Assembly (NCBI RefSeq): GCF_016924145.1
Contig: NZ_JAFFZO010000001.1
Span: forward strand, 62,001-126,000
DNA length: 64,000 nt
Direction: 5' to 3'
Source: Amphritea pacifica
GTDB taxonomy: Bacteria; Pseudomonadota; Gammaproteobacteria; Pseudomonadales; Balneatricaceae
Positions 8,371 to 16,963 of this stretch are shown here, piece by piece. A program made the translations under genes and the position numbers. The notes beneath the pieces are model-generated. The model was not told the origin of the DNA. It saw only the letters and a list, made by a program, of their open reading frames with translations, and made no database searches. The stretch's first letter is position 1. Each line of letters begins with the position of its first letter.

Positions 8371-8410
8371 TTGACCGCGGTCAATTTATATGAATAATGA
8401 CCATGGTCAA
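8371..8410. promoter_or_regulatory. Twin palindromic operator and promoter between tetR and the reductase
   Basis: TTGACCGCGGTCAA (8371-8384) and TGACCATGGTCA (8398-8409) are perfect palindromes sharing the half-site TGACC, with centres 26 bp apart. The first contains a -35-like TTGACC (8371-8376) and an AATAAT -10-like element lies 16 bases on (8393-8398), so one dimer would cover the -35 and the other the region just after the -10 of the rightward promoter. This is the classic layout of a TetR autorepressor site. Confidence 0.75.
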
Positions 8411-8426
8411 TTTAAGAGGTCTGCTC

Positions 8427-9017
8427 ATGAAACACAAACGAATCTTCATACTTAATGGCCATCCAGCCCAAGAGTCTCTCTCAAAAACTCTGCTCGAATC
8501 CTACGCACATGCAGCCCGTGAAGCTGGGCATGAAGTACGCATGGCGCATCTGCACGATATGAAATTTGACAGTGATTATGGTTTCGCGGGATACACAACC
8601 TATAAGCCACTTGAACCCGTTTTAGAAAAAGTGCTTAGCGATCTGGAGTGGTGTGAACATCTGGTGATGTCGACCCCCCTGTGGTGGGGTGGTATACCGG
8701 CAAAACTAAAGGGCCTGTTTGATCGTGCTTTTCTGCCGGGACGTGTGTTTGATACGCAAGTAACAAAATTCGGCATACCCAGCCCAATGCTGTCAGGCCG
8801 CACCGCACGGGTAATAGTCACATCAGATACACCAAACTTATTCATGCGGCTATTTTATAAAAACGCTTTGCATCATCAGTTACGCAAACAGATATTTGGC
8901 TTTATCGGGTTCAAACCAACCCGAATCATTCAGTTTAGTAGTGCCAGCCATGCGAAACCCGCGGCAGTAGAGCGCTGGTTGAAGCAGGTAAGAAAGCTAG
9001 GGGCCTGCGCCTCTTAA
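8427..9017 (+). CDS. Flavodoxin-fold NAD(P)H quinone reductase family protein
   Basis: A 196-residue protein of the NQO/KefF/MdaB fold. Start at 8427 is supported by AAGAGG seven bases upstream. Motifs: RIFILNGHPAQESLSKTLLESY at the N-terminus (FMN phosphate-binding loop) and MSTPLWWGGIPAKLKGLFDRAFLPG at residues ~75-100, the P-W-W-x-x-P-A-x-L-K-G/DR signature of flavin quinone reductases. It should transfer two electrons from NAD(P)H to quinones or related electrophiles in the cytoplasm. It is divergent from, and likely repressed by, the TetR gene. Exact substrate is unknown. Confidence 0.88.
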   Translation: MKHKRIFILNGHPAQESLSKTLLESYAHAAREAGHEVRMAHLHDMKFDSDYGFAGYTTYKPLEPVLEKVLSDLEWCEHLVMSTPLWWGGIPAKLKGLFDRAFLPGRVFDTQVTKFGIPSPMLSGRTARVIVTSDTPNLFMRLFYKNALHHQLRKQIFGFIGFKPTRIIQFSSASHAKPAAVERWLKQVRKLGACAS

Positions 9018-9528
9018 CAGTCCAGAAACGTAGGTTATGGGTGGCTCTATGCCACCCGGCGCCAGCCTGATCGCCATGGGTATTGGAATTGTGTCTAATC
9101 GCTACACTTAAGCGCATCTTTATTAGAAAAGAAAACTGCTAATGATTTTTTACCACAGAGAACACAGAGGGCACTGAGGAGAGCAAAGATCATCGCCACG
9201 GGGGCGTGGCTCCCACAAAAAACACAATTCAGAAGTGTTCCAGCTCAGACATTGGTCAGCGCTATGATTGCTGAATTAATTGTCGCCGGATTGTCTCTTA
9301 CGCTGTATTCAAAACATCACGCGCATCTTTAATAGGAAAGAAAATTGCTAGTGATTGTTACCGCAGAGGGCACAGAGAACACTGAGGAAAACAAGGATAA
9401 TCGCCACGGGGGGGCGTGGCTCCCGCAAAAGTTGGCTCCCACAAAAAGCGTAATACCGATATTTTCCTGCAAGTGGCAAAGCCGCGTCTGGCTAGCTGCG
9501 CAGCAGCGGTCTGGCAACGGCTTTTAAC
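9018..9528. repeat. Intergenic region with dispersed repeat copies 4 and 5
   Basis: About 510 bp between convergent genes, without a credible ORF. Copy 4 (about 9150-9232) and copy 5 (about 9357-9500) share TACC(A/G)CAGAG, CACTGAGGA, AATCGCCACGGGG (ATCATCGCCACGGGGGCGTGG in copy 4), CGTGGCTCCC and CACAAAAA blocks with copy 3. Copies 3 and 5 additionally share the tail TTGCAAGTGG/CTGCAAGTGG...CGTCTGGCTA. They are also preceded by the same words, ...GAAAAGAAAACTGCTA... and ...GGAAAGAAAATTGCTA..., suggesting local duplication of about 200 bp. Confidence 0.75.
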
Positions 9529-10602
9529 CTATCCAGTAAAAATAGAGTCAACCGGCACCACCACCCCACACTCATCCGGTGAATACCCGGGCAGCTTCAT
9601 CACCGCTTGCTGAAACGCTTCTCCCCGAATACTCGCCAACAACCGTCCCATCGCTTCCTGCTTCAGGGTTTTGCTATGACACACCAGCAGGTAATGCTCA
9701 GAAGATAACGGTATAAAATCAAGACCAAACTGGCGGGCTGCGGCTTCCACCCCCATGCCTACATCTGCCATCCCCGCTGCCACAAAAGCAGCGACTGCGG
9801 AGTGGGTAAACTCCTCATCGGCAAAACCGCTGATCTTCTTACTATTAACGCCTTCACGCAACAGCAGTTCATCCAGCAGTGCGCGGGTGCCGGAGTCTTT
9901 CTGCCGATTGATAAACTTCACCTCTTTACGCAGCAGATCTTTCAGCCCGGTGATCTGTTTTGGGTTACCGGGTTTAACCATCAGTCCCTGCTGCCGGGTG
10001 ATAAATTTAACGATCTTATGTACCCGGGGTTTCAGATGACGGCTGTAGGTTTCATAGAGCGCGTCACTCATCCCCCCTTTGCGACCGTTAACGGGCACAT
10101 GGAAACCGGCGACATCACAGGCACCCCGGTTGAGTGAGGCCAGGGCTTCCTCGGCACTCTTATACTGCAGGTCCAGCTGGATATCGTCAGAGAAACCCGG
10201 TAACAACGCCACAGCATAACCGTAACTGGCATGCAGTCGCAGCAATGGACTCACCCCTTCCAGGGCACGGTGAATCTCCAGATTCAACTCAGACGCCAGA
10301 CTCTCTAACTGGGGTTCCAGACGCGCCAGCACCCGCTGCTCTGCCCAGAGTAACTTCTCTCCCAGGGCTGACAGTGTCGCACCTTTACCCTTCTGCATAT
10401 CCACCAGTGGTAAACCAAAAAAAGCCGCCCAGGTATTCAGCAGATTCCAGCCGTGACGGTAAGAGATGCCTATTTGCGACGTCGCTTCGGTCAGTTTACC
10501 GGTGTCATGGATTGCCCCCAACAGAGAAAACAGCTGGGGATTCAACTGGTTACCACCGGAATCCCGGAACGACCAGCTTGGTACAACCTGAATTCGTTTC
10601 AT
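9529..10602 (-). CDS. fdsR: ModE-like N-terminal HTH plus substrate-binding-domain regulator of formate dehydrogenase
   Basis: A 357-residue regulator. The N-terminal ~110 residues resemble the ModE winged helix (NPQLFSLLGAIHDTGKLTEATSQIGISYRHGWNLLNTWAAFFGLPLV ... KGKGATLSALGEKLLWAEQRV). The remainder is a periplasmic-binding-protein-like domain (COG1910 type) with the KFINRQKDSGTRALLDELL signature, as in molybdate-binding regulators. The ATG at 10602 is chosen over the GTG at 10608. It is divergent from fdsGBA and is probably its regulator; Ralstonia eutropha has a regulator named FdsR upstream of its fds operon, so the symbol is given by position and architecture, not proven orthology. Likely ligand: molybdate or a formate-related signal. 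Confidence 0.75.
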   Translation of the reverse strand: MKRIQVVPSWSFRDSGGNQLNPQLFSLLGAIHDTGKLTEATSQIGISYRHGWNLLNTWAAFFGLPLVDMQKGKGATLSALGEKLLWAEQRVLARLEPQLESLASELNLEIHRALEGVSPLLRLHASYGYAVALLPGFSDDIQLDLQYKSAEEALASLNRGACDVAGFHVPVNGRKGGMSDALYETYSRHLKPRVHKIVKFITRQQGLMVKPGNPKQITGLKDLLRKEVKFINRQKDSGTRALLDELLLREGVNSKKISGFADEEFTHSAVAAFVAAGMADVGMGVEAAARQFGLDFIPLSSEHYLLVCHSKTLKQEAMGRLLASIRGEAFQQAVMKLPGYSPDECGVVVPVDSIFTG

Positions 10603-10628
10603 ATGCACAATATTTCATATTTCGTATA
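10597..10628. promoter_or_regulatory. Repeated TTTCATAT boxes over the fdsR start
   Basis: TTTCATAT occurs at 10597-10604 and again at 10613-10620, followed by TTCGTATAAC. The same ATATGAA/TTCATAT half-site makes the perfect inverted repeat in front of fdsG about 90 bp away, so the regulator may control both genes from related sites. Confidence 0.45.
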
Positions 10629-10698
10629 ACAGCGACTAATGCTACTTTAAACAGAGCTATAAAGTACATAACTCATGTATTATCACCTCAATACAGAG

Positions 10699-10722
10699 AC
10701 ATATGAACTACACTTCATATGT
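10699..10722. promoter_or_regulatory. Perfect inverted repeat operator upstream of fdsG
   Basis: ACATATGAA (10699-10707), six-base spacer, TTCATATGT (10714-10722): 9-bp perfect arms, ending 16 bases before the fdsG start codon. A TATTAT -10-like element lies at 10678-10683. The site would sit across the transcription start or early leader, where a bound regulator could repress; a promoter further upstream is also possible. Confidence 0.65.
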
Positions 10723-10738
10723 TTAAGAGAATAAAAAA

Positions 10739-11230
10739 ATGACCGCAGTTAACGAGCAGATGTTGCCGCTAGTCAGGGAAGTCATCTCCGGTTTACAGCA
10801 TAAACCCGGAGCCCTGCTACCAATCCTCCATGAGATCCAGAACCGACTGGGCTATATCCCCCCGGAGTCTGTTCCGCTGATCGCAGAAGCACTGAATCAG
10901 TCCCGCGCGGATATCCACGGCGTTATCAGTTTTTATCACCAGTTCCGCTCAACCGCCCCGGGCAAACACACCATTGAGGTTTGCCGCGCTGAGGCCTGTC
11001 AGTCGATGGGCGCACGTCAACTGGAAGCCCATGCCAAGGCAACTCTGGGAGTGGATTATCACGGTACCACCAGCGATCAGAATATCACGCTGGAAGAGGT
11101 TTACTGCCTGGGTAACTGCGCCTGCTCTCCCTCAGTACGAATCAATGATGAGATCGTCGGCCGGGTCACTCCGGAAAAATTTGATCAGTTGGTCGATGAA
11201 CTGCGTTCGCAAACGCTGGAGGTTCACTGA
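10739..11230 (+). CDS. fdsG: NAD-dependent formate dehydrogenase, gamma subunit
   Basis: A 163-residue NuoE-like protein with a thioredoxin-fold [2Fe-2S] domain. The cluster ligands are Cys82 and Cys87 (VCRAEACQSMG) and Cys123 and Cys127 (VYCLGNCACSP). It is a partner of FdsB in the diaphorase unit that passes electrons from formate oxidation to NAD+ in the cytoplasm. It is first in the operon, and its stop overlaps the next start (TGATG). Length and motifs match FdsG of Ralstonia and Rhodobacter type enzymes. Confidence 0.95.
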   Translation: MTAVNEQMLPLVREVISGLQHKPGALLPILHEIQNRLGYIPPESVPLIAEALNQSRADIHGVISFYHQFRSTAPGKHTIEVCRAEACQSMGARQLEAHAKATLGVDYHGTTSDQNITLEEVYCLGNCACSPSVRINDEIVGRVTPEKFDQLVDELRSQTLEVH

Positions 11231-12825
11231 TGTCCAGTTCAGTAACAAATAATACAGTGACAAAGATCTTTATCCCCCGGGACACTACAGCGCTGGCCAT
11301 GGGTGCCGATCGTCTGGCCCGCGAAATTGCAGCAGAAGCTGCAAAGCGTGGCGAAACCATCGAGATCATCCGCAACGGCTCCAGGGGGCTGTTCTGGCTG
11401 GAACCCCTGGTGGAGGTAGAAACCGCTGGCGGACGGATCGCCTACGGACCGGTTGAGTCTAACGATATCGACAGTCTGTTTGATCAGGCATTTCTCAGCG
11501 GCGAAACCTCCCACCCGCTGTGTCAGGGACTCACCGAAGAGATACCCTACCTAAAAAAACAGCAGCGACTTACCTTTGCCCGCGCCGGTATTACCGACCC
11601 GGTGTCACTGGAGGATTACCAGCAACTGGATGGTTTTAATGGCCTGAAAAAAGCGCTGCAGATGGATAGCCAGAGTATCGTTGATGAGGTTAAAGCCTCC
11701 GGCCTGCGTGGCCGTGGTGGCGCCGCCTTTCCCACCGGGATTAAATGGCAAACCGTACTGGATGCGACGCCAACCCGGGATAATCAGAAATATATCGTCT
11801 GCAACGCTGATGAAGGCGACTCTGGAACCTTTGCTGACCGGATGGTGATGGAAGCCGATCCCTATATGCTGATTGAGGGGATGACCATCGCCGGTCTCGC
11901 CGTGGGCGCTGACCAGGGTTATATCTATCTGCGTTCAGAATATCCGGTGGCACACCAGATCCTTAACGAAGCGATTGCTAAAGCGGAAGCCGCCGGTTTT
12001 CTCGGCAACAACATTCTCAATAGCGGCAAAACCTTCAATCTGGAAGTTCGCCTGGGGGCCAAAGCCTATATCTGCGGCGAAGAGACGTCGCTGCTGGAAA
12101 GCCTTGAGGGTAAGCGCGGTATGGTGCGGGCTAAACCGCCCCTGCCAGCGATTGTCGGCCTGTTTGGCCAGCCAACCATTGTCAATAACGTTCTGTCTCT
12201 GGCGGCGATCCCTTATATTCTGTCCCGGGGCGGTCAGGCCTATGCTGACTTCGGTATGGGACGCTCGCTGGGCACTCTGCCGTTCCAGCTGGCAGGCAAT
12301 ATCAAGCGCGGCGGGCTGATTGAGCTGGCCTTTGGTGTCACCCTGCGTGAGCTGTTAGAAGAGTATGGCGGTGGCACTTTCAGTGGCCGTCCGATGCGTG
12401 CCGTTCAGGTGGGCGGCCCGCTGTGTGCTTATCTGCCGGAAAGCCAGTGGGATACGCCGATGGATTATGAATCGTTCCAGGCGGTCGGTGCCGCACTCGG
12501 ACATGGCGGTATCGTGGTATTTGACGATACTGTGGATATGTCAGAGCAGGCACGTTTCTCAATGGAGTTCTGTGTCGCTGAATCCTGCGGTAAATGTACC
12601 CCTTGTCGCATCGGCTCTACCCGCGGCGTTGAGGTAATCGACCGCATCCGTAACGACGAAAACCGTGCAGCAAATATGGAACTGCTCAGTGATCTGTGTG
12701 AAACCATGATCGACGGTTCTTTATGTGCCATGGGAGGAATGACACCCTTCCCGGTACAGAGTGCCGTGAAGCACTTCCCTGAGGATTTCAATCAACCCGC
12801 GCCATACAACCATGGGGAGGCCTGA
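11230..12825 (+). CDS. fdsB: NAD-dependent formate dehydrogenase, beta subunit (flavoprotein)
   Basis: A 531-residue NuoF-like subunit. The first ~110 residues form a thioredoxin-like extension typical of FdsB/HoxF. Next come the NAD(H) loop GLRGRGGAAFPTGIKW (~residues 158-173), the FMN-binding stretch YICGEETSLLESLEGKRG, and near the C-terminus the [4Fe-4S] ligands ESCGKCTPCRIGS plus the distant Cys in SLCAMGG. It reduces NAD+ with electrons from the alpha subunit. Translation is coupled to fdsG by a 1-bp overlap, and fdsA begins 2 bp after its stop. Confidence 0.96.
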   Translation: MSSSVTNNTVTKIFIPRDTTALAMGADRLAREIAAEAAKRGETIEIIRNGSRGLFWLEPLVEVETAGGRIAYGPVESNDIDSLFDQAFLSGETSHPLCQGLTEEIPYLKKQQRLTFARAGITDPVSLEDYQQLDGFNGLKKALQMDSQSIVDEVKASGLRGRGGAAFPTGIKWQTVLDATPTRDNQKYIVCNADEGDSGTFADRMVMEADPYMLIEGMTIAGLAVGADQGYIYLRSEYPVAHQILNEAIAKAEAAGFLGNNILNSGKTFNLEVRLGAKAYICGEETSLLESLEGKRGMVRAKPPLPAIVGLFGQPTIVNNVLSLAAIPYILSRGGQAYADFGMGRSLGTLPFQLAGNIKRGGLIELAFGVTLRELLEEYGGGTFSGRPMRAVQVGGPLCAYLPESQWDTPMDYESFQAVGAALGHGGIVVFDDTVDMSEQARFSMEFCVAESCGKCTPCRIGSTRGVEVIDRIRNDENRAANMELLSDLCETMIDGSLCAMGGMTPFPVQSAVKHFPEDFNQPAPYNHGEA

Positions 12826-12827
12826 TC

Positions 12828-15728
12828 ATGCTTCAGTACTTCAATCCTAAGCAGCAAGATTTTGACAAAGATTACGGCACCCCCGCCAGCGTTTCAGAAA
12901 ACCTGATCACGCTGGAGATCGATGGTGTCTCCATCACCGTCCCCGAAGGTACTTCAGTGATGCGTGCTGCAGCGCTGGCCGATATCAATATTCCTAAACT
13001 GTGTGCTTCTGACAATCTGGAAGCCTTTGGTTCCTGCCGCATCTGCGCCGTCGAAATTGAGGGCCGGCGCGGAACCCCGGCCTCCTGCACCACACCGGCA
13101 GAAGCCGGTATGAAGGTCACCACCCAGAACCCACGTCTGGGGAAACTGCGCCGCAACATTATGGAGCTGTATATCTCCGACCACCCGCTGGACTGCCTCA
13201 CCTGTCCGGCCAACGGCAACTGTGAACTGCAGGATGTCGCCGGTGAAGTCGGTCTGCGGGAAGTGCGCTACGGTTTCAGCGGAGACAACCACCTGCAGGC
13301 GGAAAAAGACCACTCCAACCCCTATTTCAGCTTTGATCCGAGTAAATGTATCGTCTGCTCCCGCTGCGTACGCGCCTGCGGAGAGGTTCAGGGGACTTTC
13401 GCGCTGACCATCGATGGCCGCGGATTCGACTCTAAGGTTTCACCCGGTCAGAACCAGCCGTTCCTCGATTCTGAGTGTGTCTCCTGCGGCGCCTGCGTCC
13501 AGGCCTGCCCAACCTCAACTCTGATGGAAAAATCAGTGATTGAAGCGGGCCAGCCGGAACACAGTGTTGTTACCACCTGTGCTTACTGCGGTGTTGGCTG
13601 CCAGTTTAAGGCGGAGATGAAAGGCAGCGAAGTGATCCGCATGGTGCCCTATAAGGGTGGTCAGGCGAATCACGGCCACTCCTGTGTTAAGGGGCGTTTT
13701 GCCTTTGGTTACGCCACCCATGAAGACCGTATTACCAAGCCGATGATCCGTGACTCAATCGATCAGCCGTGGCGGGAGGTCAGCTGGGATGAGGCCCTGA
13801 GCTTTGCCGCAACCAAACTACGCGGTATTCAGGAAAAATATGGCCGCGAAAGCATCGGCGGGATCACCTCTTCCCGTTGCACCAATGAAGAGACCTATCT
13901 GGTGCAGAAGCTGATCCGCGCAGCGTTTGGCAATAACAACACCGATACCTGCGCCCGGGTGTGTCACTCACCCACCGGTTACGGTCTTAAAACCACTCTG
14001 GGTGAATCCGCCGGTACCCAAACCTTTGACTCAGTCATGCAGGCCGATGCGGTGATGGTGATCGGTGCTAACCCCACCGATGCCCACCCGGTATTTGGCT
14101 CTCTGCTGAAGAAACGGCTGCGTCAGGGTGCAAAACTGATTGTTGCGGACCCACGCCGTATCGATCTGGTGAAGAGCCCCCATGTACAGACTCAGCACCA
14201 CCTGACCCTGCGTCCCGGCAGCAACGTCGCCTTTATCAATGCGATGGCGCATGTGATTATGAGTGAGGGGCTGGAAGATAAAGCCTTTATCGCCGAACGT
14301 TGTGACACCGAGGCCTTTAACGCCTGGCGCAACTTTATCAGCGAAGAACGTCACTCACCGGAGAACACCGAATCGATCACTGGTATTCCGGCCGCTGAAC
14401 TGCGCAGCGCTGCGCGCATCTACGCTAACGCGAAGAACGGCGCCATCTACTACGGTCTGGGGGTCACTGAACATAGCCAGGGCTCCAGCATGGTAATGGG
14501 TATCGCCAACCTGGCACTGGCCACCGGTAATATTGGCCGCGAAGGGGTTGGGGTTAACCCGTTGCGGGGTCAGAATAACGTACAGGGCTCCTGCGATATG
14601 GGCTCCTTCCCCCATGAGCTACCCGGTTATCAGCATGTTGCTGACGATGCCGTACGCGCCCGCTTTGAATCGGCCTGGGGCGTCACACTGGATAACGAAC
14701 CGGGTCTGCGGATTCCGAACATGTTCGATGCCGCACTGGATGGCACCTACAAGGGGATGTACTGTCAGGGCGAAGATATTGCACAATCGGACCCTAATAC
14801 CAACCACGTCCAGGCGGCGCTGCGCTCACTGGAGTGCCTGGTGGTTCAGGATATCTTCCTCAATGAAACGGCGAAGTATGCCCATGTGTTCCTGCCGGGT
14901 TCCTCCTTCCTGGAGAAAGACGGCACCTTCACCAACGCTGAACGACGAATCAACCGGGTGCGCAAAGTGATGCCACCACTGGCGGGGCTGCAGGACTGGG
15001 AGGTAACTCAGGCGCTGTCCAATGCCCTGGGCTATCCAATGAACTACAACCATCCATCAGAGATCATGGATGAGATCGCTCAGCTGACGCCAACCTTTAC
15101 CCATGTCAGCTATGAACGGTTGGAAAAGCTGGGCAGCATTCAGTGGCCCTGTAATGAGATGGCACCGGATGGCACGCCGACCATGCACGAGGAGAGCTTT
15201 CCGATTGGCAAAGGTCACTTTGCGATCACCGAGTATGTCGCCACGGAGGAGCGCTCAACCCGCAAATATCCGCTGCTGCTGACCACCGGCCGCATTCTGT
15301 CACAGTATAATGTGGGCGCACAAACCCGCCGTACCGATAACCAGATATGGCATGATGACGATGTGCTGGAACTACATCCACAGGATGCAGAAGATCGTGG
15401 CATCAATAATGGCGACTGGGTTGGCATCGCCAGCCGTGCCGGTGAGACCGTGATGCGGGCGAAAATCTCTGAACGGATGCAACCGGGAGTGGTGTACACC
15501 ACCTTCCACCATCCGCACAGTGGCGCCAATGTGGTCACCACGGATAACTCCGACTGGGCGACCAACTGCCCCGAGTATAAGGTCACTGCAGTACAGGCGG
15601 TAAAAGTCACCGAACCATCGGACTGGCAGCAACGCTATCGCGACTTTAACCAGCAGCAGCTAGGCCATCTGAACAAAGCCCGTTTAAACGAGCCTCGTTC
15701 AGAAGAGTCTGCCATTGCAGGTAAGTAA
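12828..15728 (+). CDS. fdsA: NAD-dependent formate dehydrogenase, alpha (catalytic, Mo-bis-MGD) subunit
   Basis: A 966-residue catalytic subunit. In order: N-terminal [2Fe-2S] ferredoxin domain (LCASDNLEAFGSCRICAVEI, then ASCTT), a His/Cys3 cluster motif (DHPLDCLTCPANGNCELQ), two [4Fe-4S] motifs (CIVCSRCVRACG and CVSCGACVQACP), the [4Fe-4S] motif CAYCGVGCQFKAEMKG at the start of the molybdopterin domain, and the active-site segment DTCARVCHSPTGYGLKTTLG, in which the Mo ligand is cysteine rather than selenocysteine. The C-terminal molydopterin-dinucleotide domain follows (~830-940). It oxidises formate to CO2 and can be reversible in related enzymes. The length is normal for FdsA. Confidence 0.96.
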   Translation: MLQYFNPKQQDFDKDYGTPASVSENLITLEIDGVSITVPEGTSVMRAAALADINIPKLCASDNLEAFGSCRICAVEIEGRRGTPASCTTPAEAGMKVTTQNPRLGKLRRNIMELYISDHPLDCLTCPANGNCELQDVAGEVGLREVRYGFSGDNHLQAEKDHSNPYFSFDPSKCIVCSRCVRACGEVQGTFALTIDGRGFDSKVSPGQNQPFLDSECVSCGACVQACPTSTLMEKSVIEAGQPEHSVVTTCAYCGVGCQFKAEMKGSEVIRMVPYKGGQANHGHSCVKGRFAFGYATHEDRITKPMIRDSIDQPWREVSWDEALSFAATKLRGIQEKYGRESIGGITSSRCTNEETYLVQKLIRAAFGNNNTDTCARVCHSPTGYGLKTTLGESAGTQTFDSVMQADAVMVIGANPTDAHPVFGSLLKKRLRQGAKLIVADPRRIDLVKSPHVQTQHHLTLRPGSNVAFINAMAHVIMSEGLEDKAFIAERCDTEAFNAWRNFISEERHSPENTESITGIPAAELRSAARIYANAKNGAIYYGLGVTEHSQGSSMVMGIANLALATGNIGREGVGVNPLRGQNNVQGSCDMGSFPHELPGYQHVADDAVRARFESAWGVTLDNEPGLRIPNMFDAALDGTYKGMYCQGEDIAQSDPNTNHVQAALRSLECLVVQDIFLNETAKYAHVFLPGSSFLEKDGTFTNAERRINRVRKVMPPLAGLQDWEVTQALSNALGYPMNYNHPSEIMDEIAQLTPTFTHVSYERLEKLGSIQWPCNEMAPDGTPTMHEESFPIGKGHFAITEYVATEERSTRKYPLLLTTGRILSQYNVGAQTRRTDNQIWHDDDVLELHPQDAEDRGINNGDWVGIASRAGETVMRAKISERMQPGVVYTTFHHPHSGANVVTTDNSDWATNCPEYKVTAVQAVKVTEPSDWQQRYRDFNQQQLGHLNKARLNEPRSEESAIAGK

Positions 15729-15729
15729 G

Positions 15730-16605
15730 ATGGCGCTGAAGAAACCCCAGGCAGATACCCCCGAAAGCCGGGTCACGGTGGAAAGCTGTTATCAGCAATC
15801 CGCCGTGACCCGCTGGCAACAGGGGCAGTGGCTGGATGCGCTGGACAGTATCGCCGAGGAGATTCCGGTGGCGATGGTCTACAACGGCATCTCCCATGTT
15901 GTGATGATGGCCAGTCCCTGCGATCTGGAAGATTTCGCTCTGGGTTTTAGCCTGAGTGAAGGGATCATCAAAAAACCGGAAGAGATTTACGGTCTGGATC
16001 TGGTAATGGCCGATCCACAGAGTCTGGCAGCCGGTATCGAAGTTCAGATATCGATTACCACACAGCGTTCGATGCAGCTAAAACAGCGTCGCCGTAATCT
16101 CACCGGTCGTACCGGTTGCGGTCTGTGTGGCGCAGAATCGCTGCAACAGGCGATCCGCCCCGTAAAGGCCGTTACCACATCACCACCTCCAGGGCCTGAA
16201 GCAATAGAGGCGGCCCTGCAGAGGCTGACGGATAAACAACCCCTGCAAGGGATAACCGGTGCCTGTCACGGTGCCGCCTGGTGTGACAACGAAGGCAATA
16301 TCCAATTGCTGAGAGAGGATGTCGGTCGCCACAACGCTCTGGATAAACTGCTCGGGGCACTGCAACGCAAACACACCACCCTGAGTGAGGGGTTTGTGCT
16401 GGTCTCCAGCCGTGCCAGCTATGAGATGGTACATAAAGCCGCCAGTGGTGGCATCAGTACGCTGGTTGCAGTGTCAGCCCCCACCGGCCTGGCTCTGGAT
16501 CTGGCAAAACAGGCGGGGCTCAACCTGATTGGTTTTGCCAGACCCGGGCGTCATGTCGTCTATAACCAGTCAGGACTCTCTCCAACAAGAGATAACGAGG
16601 AATAA
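15730..16605 (+). CDS. fdhD: Formate dehydrogenase accessory sulfurtransferase
   Basis: A 291-residue FdhD/FdsC protein that delivers sulfur to the molybdenum cofactor before it enters the catalytic subunit. It has the double-cysteine loop GRTGCGLCGAESL at residues ~117-129, and the downstream motifs GACHGAAWC, REDVGRHNALDKLLG and VSSRASYEMVHKAA that bind the cofactor nucleotide. The ATG at 15730, one base after the fdsA stop, is preferred to the TTG at 15715. It fits the classic fdsGBACD order, with C being this gene. Confidence 0.94.
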   Translation: MALKKPQADTPESRVTVESCYQQSAVTRWQQGQWLDALDSIAEEIPVAMVYNGISHVVMMASPCDLEDFALGFSLSEGIIKKPEEIYGLDLVMADPQSLAAGIEVQISITTQRSMQLKQRRRNLTGRTGCGLCGAESLQQAIRPVKAVTTSPPPGPEAIEAALQRLTDKQPLQGITGACHGAAWCDNEGNIQLLREDVGRHNALDKLLGALQRKHTTLSEGFVLVSSRASYEMVHKAASGGISTLVAVSAPTGLALDLAKQAGLNLIGFARPGRHVVYNQSGLSPTRDNEE

Positions 16606-16607
16606 CA

Positions 16608-16835
16608 ATGGCAAATCATCAGCTTACCAGCCTGATCCGCATGGCCAACCAGATCGCTGCCAATAACACCCATATTGGCGACGAAAACGCTGAGGCGGAG
16701 ATGGTAGCCAACCACCTGTCCAAATTCTGGGCGCGGTCGATGAAGGCGCAAATCTCTGAATATTTAAACCAGGGGGGGGATGAGCTAACCCCTATCGCCA
16801 GAAAAGCGATCGGTCTTATGTCTAGTGCTGGTTAG
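16608..16835 (+). CDS. fdsD: Formate dehydrogenase delta subunit
   Basis: A 75-residue protein that closes the operon two bases after fdhD. The sequence LIRMANQIAANN ... MVANHLSKFWARSMKAQISEYL is the hallmark of the FdsD family (NADH-dependent formate dehydrogenase delta subunit), a small helical protein needed for assembly or stability of the enzyme. No intrinsic terminator is visible in the 128 bp before the next gene. Confidence 0.93.
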   Translation: MANHQLTSLIRMANQIAANNTHIGDENAEAEMVANHLSKFWARSMKAQISEYLNQGGDELTPIARKAIGLMSSAG

Positions 16836-16963
16836 AGAGATAACGCTTCACTTCCCTGTCCGGCAGAAAAACTGCTGTGATAGCAATTTTAATTGTCAGT
16901 ACGCTCAGTTTAAGGCAGACTTTGAGGTAGCAAATTTCACATAGCATACTAGGGACGGTCACT

